NCBI RefSeq assembly: GCF_000829415.1
Contig: NZ_AP014637.1
Span: forward strand, 2,058,001 to 2,122,000
Origin: Pseudomonas sp. StFLB209
Lineage (GTDB): Bacteria > Pseudomonadota > Gammaproteobacteria > Pseudomonadales > Pseudomonadaceae
DNA: 64,000 bases
Reading direction: 5' to 3'
In this document: piece by piece, positions 55,436 through 63,208 of the stretch
Layout of the letters: each line of letters starts with the position of its first letter
Numbering within the stretch: position 1 is the stretch's first letter
Notes under the pieces: model-generated
What the model saw: the letters and a program-made list of their open reading frames with translations, nothing else
Told to the model about the DNA's origin: nothing
Database searches by the model: none
Position numbers and translations under genes: made by a program

Positions 55436-55551
55436 AAAAAACCCGCCGAAGCGGGTTTGTGTCCAAAACCATTCCAACTCCCTGTCAGTAGCATCCGGGC
55501 AATGGCTGATCGTCCTTGATCCTGACCAGCGTCCTGCTCGTCAGTGGATTG
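55436..55551 (-). ncRNA. RsmX-like Gac/Rsm small RNA, copy 1
   Basis: About 116 nt on the minus strand. Its sequence holds at least seven GGA motifs, including CAGGACG, CAGGATCAAGGACG, GGATG, CAGGGAG and TTGGAAT, and ends in the terminator CCCGCTTCGGCGGGTTTTTT. A -10 box TACTAT lies at 55558-55563 and a TGTAAG half-site of the GacA upstream activating sequence (consensus TGTAAG-N6-CTTACA) at 55608-55613. Such RNAs sequester RsmA/CsrA-family repressors. The transcript ends are inferred. Confidence 0.78.
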
Positions 55552-55662
55552 GATCCCATAGTAGAGAGTTACCATCCGGGTTCAAATAGCCAAATGCCTC
55601 GTCAACGTGTAAGACATTGGCTATTTATGCAATTAATTCTTATTTGGTTTTGCGCAGGCACT

Positions 55663-55777
55663 AAAAAACCCGCCGAAGCGGGTTTTTTGTCCAGAACCAT
55701 TCCAACTCCCTGTCGGCAGCATCCAAGCATGGTCGATCGTCCTTGATCCTGGCGAGCTTCCTGTTCACCAGTGGTTG
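55663..55777 (-). ncRNA. RsmX-like Gac/Rsm small RNA, copy 2
   Basis: About 115 nt on the minus strand, a diverged duplicate of copy 1 displaced by 227 bases. The GGA motifs are conserved (CAGGAAG, CAGGATCAAGGACG, GGATG, CAGGGAG, TTGGAAT, TGGAC) and the terminator hairpin AAACCCGC/GCGGGTTT is perfect with T-runs on both strands. The -10 TACTAT is at 55784-55789 and TGTAAG at 55834-55839, the same 45-base spacing as in copy 1. Sequence between the motifs has drifted. Confidence 0.8.
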
Positions 55778-55846
55778 GATCCGATAGTAGGCCTGCTGTC
55801 CGAGCATTCAAATGGCAATTGTTCGCTAGCGCGTGTAAGCCTTTGG

Positions 55847-56167
55847 CTATTGTTGCGCTTCAGATTCCGGTGAGACCGGTGCTGCGCTGGCTTCGTCGGC
55901 TAATTGTGGTGCGGCAACAGGCGGCAAGCTGGCGGCAGGCGGGGCGATGTCGGCGGTATGGCGGCGCAACTGCGACAGCATCAGGCACAGGCTGAGGATC
56001 GCCAAGAGCGCACAGAGCAGGATCAACCCATAGGGGCGGGGTGTGCGCAGCGGGCGGGGCAGGCTTTTGCCTGGGTGGCTGCCGAGTACCACGTCAATGT
56101 GGCCAGGTTCAGTGCGATTGATGCGGATGATGCCGTCATCCTTGTCCGGTGTTCCGGGGGCTTGCAT
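55847..56167 (-). CDS. Small single-helix membrane protein, unknown function
   Basis: A 106-residue protein with a soluble N-terminus, one membrane helix at about 45-65 (YGLILLCALLAILSLCLML) and an Ala/Pro/Glu-rich tail. ATG at 56167 is chosen because AAGGAG lies five bases upstream; the longer frame from 56188 is less likely. It is not recognised. Its 3' end touches the sRNA repeat, so its transcript probably ends at the sRNA terminator. Confidence 0.65.
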   Translation of the reverse strand: MQAPGTPDKDDGIIRINRTEPGHIDVVLGSHPGKSLPRPLRTPRPYGLILLCALLAILSLCLMLSQLRRHTADIAPPAASLPPVAAPQLADEASAAPVSPESEAQQ

Positions 56168-56276
56168 TGCTGCTCCTTGCAGATCCATTGCGTATCCAGC
56201 TGTATCGGCGCTGACGGATTTTTCTGTAACGTATCGGGTCTGCCGGCACACCACGCCATTCAACGAGCGAGCGACC

Positions 56277-56714
56277 ATGCCCGACACCCTGCTGCAACGC
56301 CACGACTATCGCCACTTCCAGCCGATCACCACGCGCTGGCAGGACAACGATATCTATGGGCATATCAATAACGTGGCCTATTACAGCTTTTTCGACAGCG
56401 CCGTGAATGCCTGGCTGATCGAGCGTGGCGGGCTGGATATCCATGACGGTAAGGTGGCGGGGCTGGTGGTCAGTTCGGCGTGCGACTACTTTGCGTCAGT
56501 CGCTTATCCGGAGCTGATCGAAGTCGGGCTAAGGGTGGCCCGACTTGGTGGCAGTACCGTGGAGTACGAGCTGGCAGTGTTCCGGGTCGGGGAAGACGAA
56601 CCCTGTGCGGCGGGGCGGTTTGTCCAGGTGTTCATCGACCGGCAGTCAAGCCAGCCGGTGGCGATTCCAGATGCCTTGCGTGAGGCGTTGCAAGCGCTGC
56701 TTATCGCCTCGTAG
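56277..56714 (+). CDS. Acyl-CoA thioesterase, 4HBT hotdog family
   Basis: Cytoplasmic thioesterase of 145 residues. The active-site segment TRWQDNDIYGHINNVAYYSFFD (Asp and the GHINN turn) is typical of YbgC/4-hydroxybenzoyl-CoA thioesterases. The acyl substrate is unknown. Its stop codon TAG is part of the GTAGGAGC of a REP element, so the end of this gene has been set by the repeat. ATG at 56277 has a weak GAGCGAG upstream. Confidence 0.88.
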   Translation: MPDTLLQRHDYRHFQPITTRWQDNDIYGHINNVAYYSFFDSAVNAWLIERGGLDIHDGKVAGLVVSSACDYFASVAYPELIEVGLRVARLGGSTVEYELAVFRVGEDEPCAAGRFVQVFIDRQSSQPVAIPDALREALQALLIAS

Positions 56715-56772
56715 GAGCAGCTTTAGCTGCGAAGGCTCGCAGCTAAAGCTTCGCTGCTAAAGCAGCTCCTAC
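56711..56772. repeat. REPIN, GTAGGAGC type
   Basis: GTAGGAGCAGCTTTAGCTGCG and its inverted partner GCTGCTAAAGCAGCTCCTAC. The first arm is identical over more than 20 bases to the REP at 24799. It overlaps the thioesterase stop codon on the left and abuts the tnpB element on the right. Confidence 0.85.
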
Positions 56773-56890
56773 GAAAGCCCGGTTACCGAGCTGGCGCGAA
56801 AAGCCCCTTCCTTCAGGTGGGGGATGAAAGCGCCACCGCGAAGCGGTCATAGGGGTTAACATCCATAAAACCGCCCCTATTCTGTGTTTC

Positions 56891-57961
56891 ATGACTGAAA
56901 TGAAAGCGACCAAAACCCTCAAGATTCGAGTGCGAGACAAGCACGCAGCGCAGCTGCGTGAAGCTTCTCGTGCTGTGAATTTTGTGTGGAACTATGTAAA
57001 CGAGTTGAGCAGTCGCTCGATTCGTGAGCATGGTCGTTTTCTGTCGGCGTTCGACATTCACAAGCACACCAACGGGGCCGGCAAAGACCTGGGGCTGCAC
57101 AGCCAATCGGTGCAGGCTGTTGCCGACGAATATGTCACACGGCGCAAGCAGTTCAAAAAGCGCCAGCTACGCTGGCGCTGCTCGGGCGGCGCCCGGCGCA
57201 GCCTGGGCTGGGTGCCCTTGAAGGTCGGCGCTGCTGTCTGGAAAAACGGCCAGGTCGTCTTCAACAAACAGCACTTCAAGGTCTGGGACAGCTACGGCCT
57301 GGCGGGCTTTAAATTCAGATCCGGTAGCTTCAACGAGGACAGCCGTGGACGCTGGTATTTCAACGTCGTGGTCGAGGTCGACCGGCAGTTATCGCCAGGC
57401 CAGGACGCGGTGGGTATCGACCTCGGACTGAAAACCACGGCCACCTGCAGCGACGGTGATCGCCTTGAAAGCGGCAGGTTCTACCGGGATCTGGAGAGCG
57501 CCCTGGGCACGGCCCAGCGCGCCGGCAAGAAGGCCCGTGTGCGGGCGATTCACGCCAAAATTGCGAACCGCCGCAAGGACTCCCTGCATAAGTTCAGCAA
57601 CGCGCTGGTCGCGCGTTGTGGCGTCATTGTGGTGGGCGATGTGAACTCACTGAAACTCGCGAAAACCAGGATGGCCAAGTCGGTGCTGGACGCCGGCTGG
57701 GGTCAATTGAAAACCATGCTGGAATACAAATGCGATCACGCAGGCACGGTTTTCAAGGTTGTTAGCGAGAGAAACACCACCCAAACCTGTTCGAGCTGCA
57801 AGCAATTGCCGGACTCGAGGCCGAGAGGTATCGCAGGGCTTGGAATAAGGGAATGGACTTGTTGTGGGTGTGGTGCCACCCACGACCGCGACGTCAACGC
57901 CGCCAAGAACATTCTCGCGCTCGGGCATGAGCGTCCAGTTGTGGGAATCCCCGCCCTTTAG
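56891..57961 (+). CDS. tnpB: TnpB, RNA-guided nuclease of an IS200/IS605-family element
   Basis: A 356-residue TnpB, the ancestor-type of Cas12 nucleases. It has the N-terminal helical region, RuvC-I GIDLGLKTTAT with Asp177, a zinc finger (Cys300, Cys303, Cys324, Cys327) and RuvC-III HDRDVNAAKNI with Asp334. At the RuvC-II position, where a Glu normally precedes the Asp (IxxEDL), it has IVVGDV, Gly249-Asp250. A Glu in MLEYK (278) could substitute. The TAG stop lies in the loop of the right-end hairpin. Activity is uncertain. Confidence 0.9.
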   Translation: MTEMKATKTLKIRVRDKHAAQLREASRAVNFVWNYVNELSSRSIREHGRFLSAFDIHKHTNGAGKDLGLHSQSVQAVADEYVTRRKQFKKRQLRWRCSGGARRSLGWVPLKVGAAVWKNGQVVFNKQHFKVWDSYGLAGFKFRSGSFNEDSRGRWYFNVVVEVDRQLSPGQDAVGIDLGLKTTATCSDGDRLESGRFYRDLESALGTAQRAGKKARVRAIHAKIANRRKDSLHKFSNALVARCGVIVVGDVNSLKLAKTRMAKSVLDAGWGQLKTMLEYKCDHAGTVFKVVSERNTTQTCSSCKQLPDSRPRGIAGLGIREWTCCGCGATHDRDVNAAKNILALGHERPVVGIPAL

Positions 57962-57980
57962 GGCGGGGAGGATGTCAACA
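57830..57980 (+). ncRNA. Possible omegaRNA (reRNA) overlapping the tnpB 3' end
   Basis: TnpB guide RNAs derive from the element's right end, overlapping the 3' part of tnpB and running into flanking DNA as guide. Here the GC-rich hairpin at 57949-57968 would form the scaffold's end. The guide would start at about 57978-57981, in sequence next to the glycine-zipper gene. Extent is inferred from family knowledge. Confidence 0.4.
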
Positions 57981-58001
57981 AAGCACGGTGCTCTTGCCGG
58001 A

Positions 58002-58478
58002 TCAACGATGACGCCAGTGGCGGTCGTGTTTGCGATGACCGTAGTGCTTGCGCGGGCCATGACCATGGCGATACTCACGGCGATCATTGCCGCCACGGTA
58101 GCGACGGTCGTCATCGCGGCTTTCATTGCCCATGTAGTTGCCCAGCGCACCACCGGCGCCGCCGCCGGCTGCGGCACCGATCAGGCTGCCGGTGTTGCCG
58201 CCAACGCTGCGGCCGATCACGTTACCGCCGGCAGCGCCCAGGCCACCGCCGATGGCGGCTTCAGTCCGGTTGCGGCGGTCTGCGCCGACCGCGCCGCCTG
58301 CGGCACCACCCAGGCCGGCGCCAATCGCCGCACCGGTGCTACCGCCAATCTGCTGGCCGACCACTGAGCCAAGAACCCCGCCCAATGCACCGCCAACGCC
58401 CGCTTCCAGGTTGCCACCGGCAAGGGCGGAACCGGTCACGAGAGAAAGTGACAACAACAGAACCGAGGAGAATTTCAT
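58002..58478 (-). CDS. Exported glycine-zipper protein
   Basis: A 158-residue envelope protein. Signal peptide to about residue 20 (cleavage near ALA-GG), then a long glycine-zipper region (about 22-110) with repeats of the GAAIGAGLGGAAGG type, and a His/Arg/Tyr/Asp-rich tail (RKHYGHRKHDRHWRHR) that could bind metal or be disordered. ATG at 58478 has GAGAT seven bases upstream. Its stop lies about 25 bases from the tnpB element's right end, so its native terminator may have been displaced. Confidence 0.82.
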   Translation of the reverse strand: MKFSSVLLLSLSLVTGSALAGGNLEAGVGGALGGVLGSVVGQQIGGSTGAAIGAGLGGAAGGAVGADRRNRTEAAIGGGLGAAGGNVIGRSVGGNTGSLIGAAAGGGAGGALGNYMGNESRDDDRRYRGGNDRREYRHGHGPRKHYGHRKHDRHWRHR

Positions 58479-58787
58479 GTGGGCTATCTCATAGGGATGA
58501 CGGCGCGATCGTGCAATTAACAATTACTTCAGGCAACGCAAATCCGACGAATAGCACGACCTGCGCACAAATAACTAAGCTGTTGTTTTGTATAGGGAAC
58601 TTAGTTGTTTTTTAACGGTCATAGACCGCTTGTAGCCACTCTTTTTACCCGCTAATACAGGCGTTGCGCGCTGTTGGGTCAGATAATTGCAAACGATGTG
58701 GCAGGCAGTAAAATCACTTGAGAAATAATTTTTAACATATATTTCCCAACTAGTGAATGAACTTTTTAAAGGCGTTTATACGTCTTC
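58479..58787. other. AT-rich intergenic region
   Basis: No gene is visible on either strand. It should hold the promoter of the glycine-zipper gene. AACTAAG (58573-58579) and CTTAGTT (58600-58606) form an inverted repeat with a 20-base loop followed by a T-run on the plus strand, a weak terminator-like or sRNA-like structure without an identified gene before it. Confidence 0.5.
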
Positions 58788-58816
58788 AAAAAAGGGCCGC
58801 TGATGACAGCGGCCCT
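58788..58816 (-). terminator. Intrinsic terminator of the FdhF/YdeP-type gene
   Basis: AGGGCCGCTG / CAGCGGCCCT with an ATGA loop, followed on the minus strand by TTTTTT (AAAAAA at 58788-58793). It starts 8 bases after the stop codon. Confidence 0.9.
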
Positions 58817-58823
58817 GATCACC

Positions 58824-61157
58824 TCAGATAATCCGCGCCGTTTCTCTGGCCCGTTCGATCCGGATTGCAATGAACTTCGAGGTCGGCGTGTGGCTGCCGG
58901 CGCCGACGCTTTCCAGGGGTACCAGCGGGTTGACCTCTGGATAGTAAGCCGCAGCCTGACCGGCTGGAATGTCGAATGCCAGCAGGGTAAAGCCCTGCAC
59001 ACGACGTTCGTGGTCGTCACCCCAGATCGAGATCAGGTCCACTTTCTGGCCGGGCTGGAAGCCCAGCCGAATGATGTCCGCCTCGTTGGCAAACACCACG
59101 TCACGCTGGCCCTTCACGCCCCGGTAACGGTCATCCAGGCCGTAGATGGTGGTGTTGTACTGGTCATGGGAGCGCATCGATTGCAGGATCAGGTCCGGCT
59201 GCTGGCCGGTGCTGCTCACGCGCTCGTCGATCAGGCTGCCTGGCAAGGCGTTGGACTTGAAGTTGGCGCGGCCCGAGGCGGTGTTCCAGCGGCGTGAGCC
59301 GGCCGAGTTGCCCAGGTAGAAACCGCCCGGATTATCGACCCGGGTATTGAAGTCCTTGAAGCCTGGAATGGTATCGGCGATCAGCTCGCGGATGCGGCTG
59401 TAGTCTTCGATCAGCCACAGCCAGTCGACCGGCTTTTTGCCCAGAGTAGCGTTGGCGATCCCGGCAATGATGGCGGGCTCCGAACGCATGTGTCTGGACA
59501 GCGGCTGCAACTGGCCGAACGAGGCGTGGACCATGCTGAACGAGTCTTCCACGGTAACCGCTTGCGCGCCGTTAGCCTGCTGGTCGATATCGGTGCGGCC
59601 GTAGCACGGCAGAATCAGCGCCTCCTTGCCGTGGAACAAATGGCTGCGGTTGAGCTTGGTACTGATCTGTACGGTCAGGTCGCAGTTCTGCAGGGCCGCC
59701 GCGGTACGCGGGGTGTCCGGGGTGGCCTGGGCGAAGTTGCCGCCCAGGGCAATGAACACCTTGGCGCGACCTTCGGCCATGGCGTGGATGGCCTCGACCA
59801 CGTTATGGCCGTTGTCACGCGGCACCTTGAACTGGAAGCGCTGCTCCAGCGCGTCGAGCAGGAACTTCGGCGGACGCTCGTTGATGCCCATGGTGCGGTC
59901 GCCCTGCACGTTACTGTGCCCGCGTACCGGGCACAGGCCGGCGCCTGGCTTGCCGATGTTGCCGCGCAGCAGCATCAGGTTGGAAATTTCCTGAATGGTC
60001 GCCACCGAGTGGCGATGCTGGGTGATGCCCATCGCCCAGCACATGATCACGTTCTTGCCTTTGACGTACATGCGCGCGGCGCGCTCGATGTCGTCCAGCG
60101 CCAGGCCCGATTGCTCCAGGATCGACTCCCACGACGTGGCATCGATGGCCGCCAGGTAGTCGAGCACGCCGTCGGTGTGCTCATTGAGGAAGGTGTGGTC
60201 GAAAACCGGCTCAGCGTTGTTGTCCTGAGCCTCGCGCTCCCACTGGCGCAGGAACTTGGCCATGCCGCGCAGCACGGCCATGTCGCCGCCCAGTGCCGGG
60301 CGGAAGAACGCGGTGTTGGTCGGCTTGTCGCTGTTGGTCAGCATCTCCACCGGGTGCTGCGGGTGCTGGAAACGCTCCAGGCCACGCTCTTTGAGCGGGT
60401 TGACCACCACCACCTGGGCGCCACGTTTTACTGCATCACGCAGCGGGTCAAGCATCCGTGGGTGGTTGGTGCCGGGGTTCTGGCCCCAGACGAAAATTGC
60501 GTCGGCGTGTTCGAAGTCGTCGAACGTCACCGTGCCTTTGCCCACGCCGACGGCCTGCGACAAGGCTACGCCACTGGCCTCGTGGCACATGTTCGAGCAA
60601 TCGGGGAAGTTGTTGGTGCCATAGGCGCGCACGAACAATTGATAGAGATAAGCCGCTTCGTTGCTGGCCCGGCCGGAGGTGTAGAACTCGGCCATGTTCT
60701 GGTCGGGCAGGTTGTTCAGGTGTTTGGCGATCAGCGCAAAGGCGTCGTCCCAGGCGATAGGCTTGTAGCGGTCGGTTTCCCGGTCGTAGACCATCGGCTC
60801 GGTCAGGCGGCCTTGATACTCCAGCCAGTAGTCGCTCTGTTCCAGCAGTTGCGTGACGCTGTGGCGGGCGAAGAACGCCGGGTCGACGCGGCGCTTGGTG
60901 GCTTCCCAGTTGACCGCCTTGGCGCCGTTTTCGCAGAACTTGACCATGCCGCTTTCCGGCGAGTCGCCCCAGGCGCAGCCCGGGCAGTCAAAGCCGCCGT
61001 TCTGGTTGGTCTTGAGCATGGCGCGCAGGTTCTTCAGCGCGTTGTCGCTGCCCAGCCAGGCCTGGGTCACGCTGATCAGTGCGCCCCAGCCACCGGCCGG
61101 ACCCTTGTACGGCTTGTAGGCAGGTTTCGGTGTCTTGTCGGCTTGATGATGAGTCAC
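58824..61157 (-). CDS. FdhF/YdeP-family molybdopterin oxidoreductase
   Basis: A 777-residue molybdenum enzyme of the FdhF/YdeP group, cytoplasmic and related to formate dehydrogenase alpha subunits. An iron-sulfur-type Cys cluster is near the N-terminus (CPGC at 58-61 and Cys75). The Mo-ligand candidate is Cys191 in SNMCHEASG, a cysteine rather than selenocysteine. Molybdopterin-binding stretches follow (FVWGQNPGTNHPRML, GNIGKPGAGLCPVRGHSNVQGDRTMG). It starts with GTG overlapping the fdhD stop (GTGA). No electron-transfer subunit is next to it, so the physiological reaction is unknown. Confidence 0.92.
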   Translation of the reverse strand: MTHHQADKTPKPAYKPYKGPAGGWGALISVTQAWLGSDNALKNLRAMLKTNQNGGFDCPGCAWGDSPESGMVKFCENGAKAVNWEATKRRVDPAFFARHSVTQLLEQSDYWLEYQGRLTEPMVYDRETDRYKPIAWDDAFALIAKHLNNLPDQNMAEFYTSGRASNEAAYLYQLFVRAYGTNNFPDCSNMCHEASGVALSQAVGVGKGTVTFDDFEHADAIFVWGQNPGTNHPRMLDPLRDAVKRGAQVVVVNPLKERGLERFQHPQHPVEMLTNSDKPTNTAFFRPALGGDMAVLRGMAKFLRQWEREAQDNNAEPVFDHTFLNEHTDGVLDYLAAIDATSWESILEQSGLALDDIERAARMYVKGKNVIMCWAMGITQHRHSVATIQEISNLMLLRGNIGKPGAGLCPVRGHSNVQGDRTMGINERPPKFLLDALEQRFQFKVPRDNGHNVVEAIHAMAEGRAKVFIALGGNFAQATPDTPRTAAALQNCDLTVQISTKLNRSHLFHGKEALILPCYGRTDIDQQANGAQAVTVEDSFSMVHASFGQLQPLSRHMRSEPAIIAGIANATLGKKPVDWLWLIEDYSRIRELIADTIPGFKDFNTRVDNPGGFYLGNSAGSRRWNTASGRANFKSNALPGSLIDERVSSTGQQPDLILQSMRSHDQYNTTIYGLDDRYRGVKGQRDVVFANEADIIRLGFQPGQKVDLISIWGDDHERRVQGFTLLAFDIPAGQAAAYYPEVNPLVPLESVGAGSHTPTSKFIAIRIERARETARII

Positions 61158-61993
61158 GGTCGGTTCTCCATCGCAGGGCTGTAGACCCGCGGCGCACTGT
61201 GATGCGGCAGGTGAATCAGGTTGAGGTTATGGCTGCGCGCCCATTGCAGGGCAAGGCCGGTGGGCGACGACAGGCTGACCAGGGTCTGGATGCCCGCGCG
61301 CAATGCCTTCTGGATCAGTTCCAGGCTGCAGCGGCTGGTGACGACGGCCACGCCACCGGCCAGGGGAATGTCCTGGCGGATCAGTGCACCGATAAGTTTG
61401 TCCAGAGCGTTATGCCGGCCGATGTCTTCGCGGCTGAGCAGCAATTGGCCCTGGTTGTTCATGAACAGCGCGGCATGCACCGCGCCGCTGGACTTGCCCA
61501 GCGGCTGGAAGTCGCTGATGCGCTGGCGCAAGCCGTCCAGCCAGTGAATCGGTGGCAGCGGTGCCGGGGCCAAGGCATCGAGTTGCGGCAATGCCTGCTC
61601 AACCGCTTCGACACCGCACAGCCCGCAGCCAGTGGTGCCGGCCATCTGGCGGCGATTCTCTTTGAGCGCCCAGAATGCCCGGCTGGCGATTTCGACCTCG
61701 GCCTGCATGGCCGAGCCGCAGCCACTGAGGCTGAAGTCATAGATTTCGTCGCTTGACGCAATGATGCCGCTGCCCAGGCTGAAGCCGACAATGAAGTCTT
61801 CCAGGTCGGTCGGGCTGACCAGCATCACTGCCTGGCTGATGCCGTTGTAGGCAATGGCCAGCGCAACTTCTTCGGCCAGCGCGGTTTCGGCCGCCTGCAA
61901 GCCATCGAGGTGGGTGTATTGATAGGACTTACTGGCGCTGAGCGCAGGCGCATCCTGTGCCGACGCCGTGCTGACCGTGCGTTTGGCGTGCAT
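61154..61993 (-). CDS. fdhD: FdhD, formate dehydrogenase sulfurtransferase
   Basis: A 279-residue protein needed to activate formate-dehydrogenase-type molybdoenzymes by delivering sulfur from a cysteine desulfurase to the Mo cofactor. The redox-active CxxC is at Cys123/Cys126 in TTGCGLCG; SREDIGRHNALDK and TSRCSLELIQKA are also family hallmarks. It is translationally coupled to the oxidoreductase gene, strongly implying that enzyme is its client. Confidence 0.95.
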   Translation of the reverse strand: MHAKRTVSTASAQDAPALSASKSYQYTHLDGLQAAETALAEEVALAIAYNGISQAVMLVSPTDLEDFIVGFSLGSGIIASSDEIYDFSLSGCGSAMQAEVEIASRAFWALKENRRQMAGTTGCGLCGVEAVEQALPQLDALAPAPLPPIHWLDGLRQRISDFQPLGKSSGAVHAALFMNNQGQLLLSREDIGRHNALDKLIGALIRQDIPLAGGVAVVTSRCSLELIQKALRAGIQTLVSLSSPTGLALQWARSHNLNLIHLPHHSAPRVYSPAMENRP

Positions 61994-62157
61994 GGGCTGG
62001 TATACCGGCAGATTGATAGCTCTAAGACTAGGCCGGTTGTCGGACTGCGTCTAATCGCTAGTTCTGATGCCGTGATAGATGACGTCGATCAATGCGCCTG
62101 CGCCGGATTTCTGCTCAGCGCCAGGCTGTGCACTGGCGCACAAGCCTGGCCAGCCGG

Positions 62158-63051
62158 TTATTTTTCGCTCAAGTCGAGACCGGTGCTCATCAGTTGGAAA
62201 CACACCTGCGCCAAGGGCGAATGCGGTGCGGTGTTACGCATGATCAGGCCCAGCCGGGCCAGGGTGCGAGCGTCTTCGATGGGGTGCAGGCGCAAGGTGT
62301 CGCCCAGATCTTCCAGGCCCCCGGCCAGCGGCATGATTGCGCAGCACAGCCCGCCCTGGACGGCCTGCATCAACTGATGAACGGCGTCGGTTTGCAACAG
62401 CGGCTGCGGTTGCAGGCCACGGCTCTGGAAGTTGTGATCGATGGATTGACGAAAATGCATGCTGCCGGTCAGCAGGCCCAGTGGCAGATCCATCAGGTCG
62501 GCCCAGCTCAGGGGGTGTTCGCCGAACTGGAAATGGCGCTGATCATACAGCAGGCCCATATGGGTTTCGTTGAGCGGCAGGGCCTGGAAGCGGGTGGCGT
62601 CCAGCCGCTCGAAATACGACACGCCCAGGTCGATCTGGTTGCTCGACAACTGCTCAAGGATCTGTTCGGAACTGAGCGACGACAGGACGAACTGCAAGTT
62701 GGGGTGCAATTGGTGCATGCGTTGCAGCAAGGGCAGCGGGTCGAAGCTCGACAGCGGCACTACGCCCAGGCGCAGCGTGCCGACCAGATGCCCACGGCAG
62801 GCGGCAGCTTCTGCCTGCAAGCCGTCATAGGCGGCCAGCACCGTGCGCGCCCAGGCCAGCACCCGTTCGCCCGGCGCGGTAAAGCCTTCGAAGCGCTGGC
62901 CGCGCTTGACCAGTTCCAGCTCCAGTTCCTGCTCAAGATTGCGCAGGCGCATCGACAGGGTGGGCTGGGTGATATTGCAGCGGGCAGCCGCCTGTCCGAA
63001 GTGCTGGGTCTCGTCGAGGGCAATCAGGAATTTCAGTTGCTTGATGTCCAT
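62158..63051 (-). CDS. LysR-family transcriptional regulator
   Basis: A 297-residue regulator with an N-terminal winged helix (DETQHFGQAAARCNITQPTLSMRLRNLE) and a periplasmic-binding-like effector domain from about residue 92. ATG at 63051 has GGAG five bases upstream; GTG at 63057 is possible. It lies upstream of fdhD on the same strand with a 164-base gap, so it may control the fdhD-oxidoreductase operon, but the binding site and ligand are unknown. Confidence 0.92.
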   Translation of the reverse strand: MDIKQLKFLIALDETQHFGQAAARCNITQPTLSMRLRNLEQELELELVKRGQRFEGFTAPGERVLAWARTVLAAYDGLQAEAAACRGHLVGTLRLGVVPLSSFDPLPLLQRMHQLHPNLQFVLSSLSSEQILEQLSSNQIDLGVSYFERLDATRFQALPLNETHMGLLYDQRHFQFGEHPLSWADLMDLPLGLLTGSMHFRQSIDHNFQSRGLQPQPLLQTDAVHQLMQAVQGGLCCAIMPLAGGLEDLGDTLRLHPIEDARTLARLGLIMRNTAPHSPLAQVCFQLMSTGLDLSEK

Positions 63052-63208
63052 CTTCACTCCGGGCGGTGGGCAGGCAGGCGACCGATTCTACGCATCCGTA
63101 ACAGCTTTGAGACAGCCGGTTGCGTTGGTCGGCGCAACGGTTGCCGGCACCTGTGGCAACTATCGTTGTTGTGGCAGATGTCAATCAAGCCGTTAGGGAG
63201 GATGACCC

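Larger units (their letters stand above)
55426..55858. repeat. Tandem direct repeat carrying the two sRNA genes
   Basis: Two units of about 205 bases (55426-55630 and 55653-55858) repeat with an offset of 227, each beginning CGCAGGCA and ending TTGGCTATT. Each unit holds an entire promoter-sRNA-terminator cassette. The stop codon of the 55847-56167 gene lies inside the second unit. 55306-55425 shows nothing recognisable. Confidence 0.85.
56776..57980 (+). mobile_element. IS1341-type element (IS200/IS605 family, tnpB only)
   Basis: A solitary tnpB with recognisable end structures and no tnpA. The left end has the hairpin CCCCTTCCTTCAGGTGGGG (56804-56822), then ACCGC-GAA-GCGGT and ATAGGGG...CCCCTAT (56849-56880). 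The right end is CCCCGCCC-TTTA-GGGCGGGG (57949-57968) followed by AGGATGTCAAC. Both are typical of this family. Exact boundaries, especially on the left, are uncertain. It lies between a REPIN and the 3' end of the glycine-zipper gene. Confidence 0.8.

Noticed and set aside
55570..55630. AATAGCCAAATG / CATTGGCTATT inverted repeat as a terminator or regulator site of its own
   Set aside because: It overlaps the TGTAAG element upstream of the sRNA, lacks a T-run, and the match is weak in the second repeat unit.
57949..57968. GC-rich hairpin at the end of tnpB as an ordinary terminator
   Set aside because: No T-run follows, and the position and sequence fit the right end of an IS1341-type element better.
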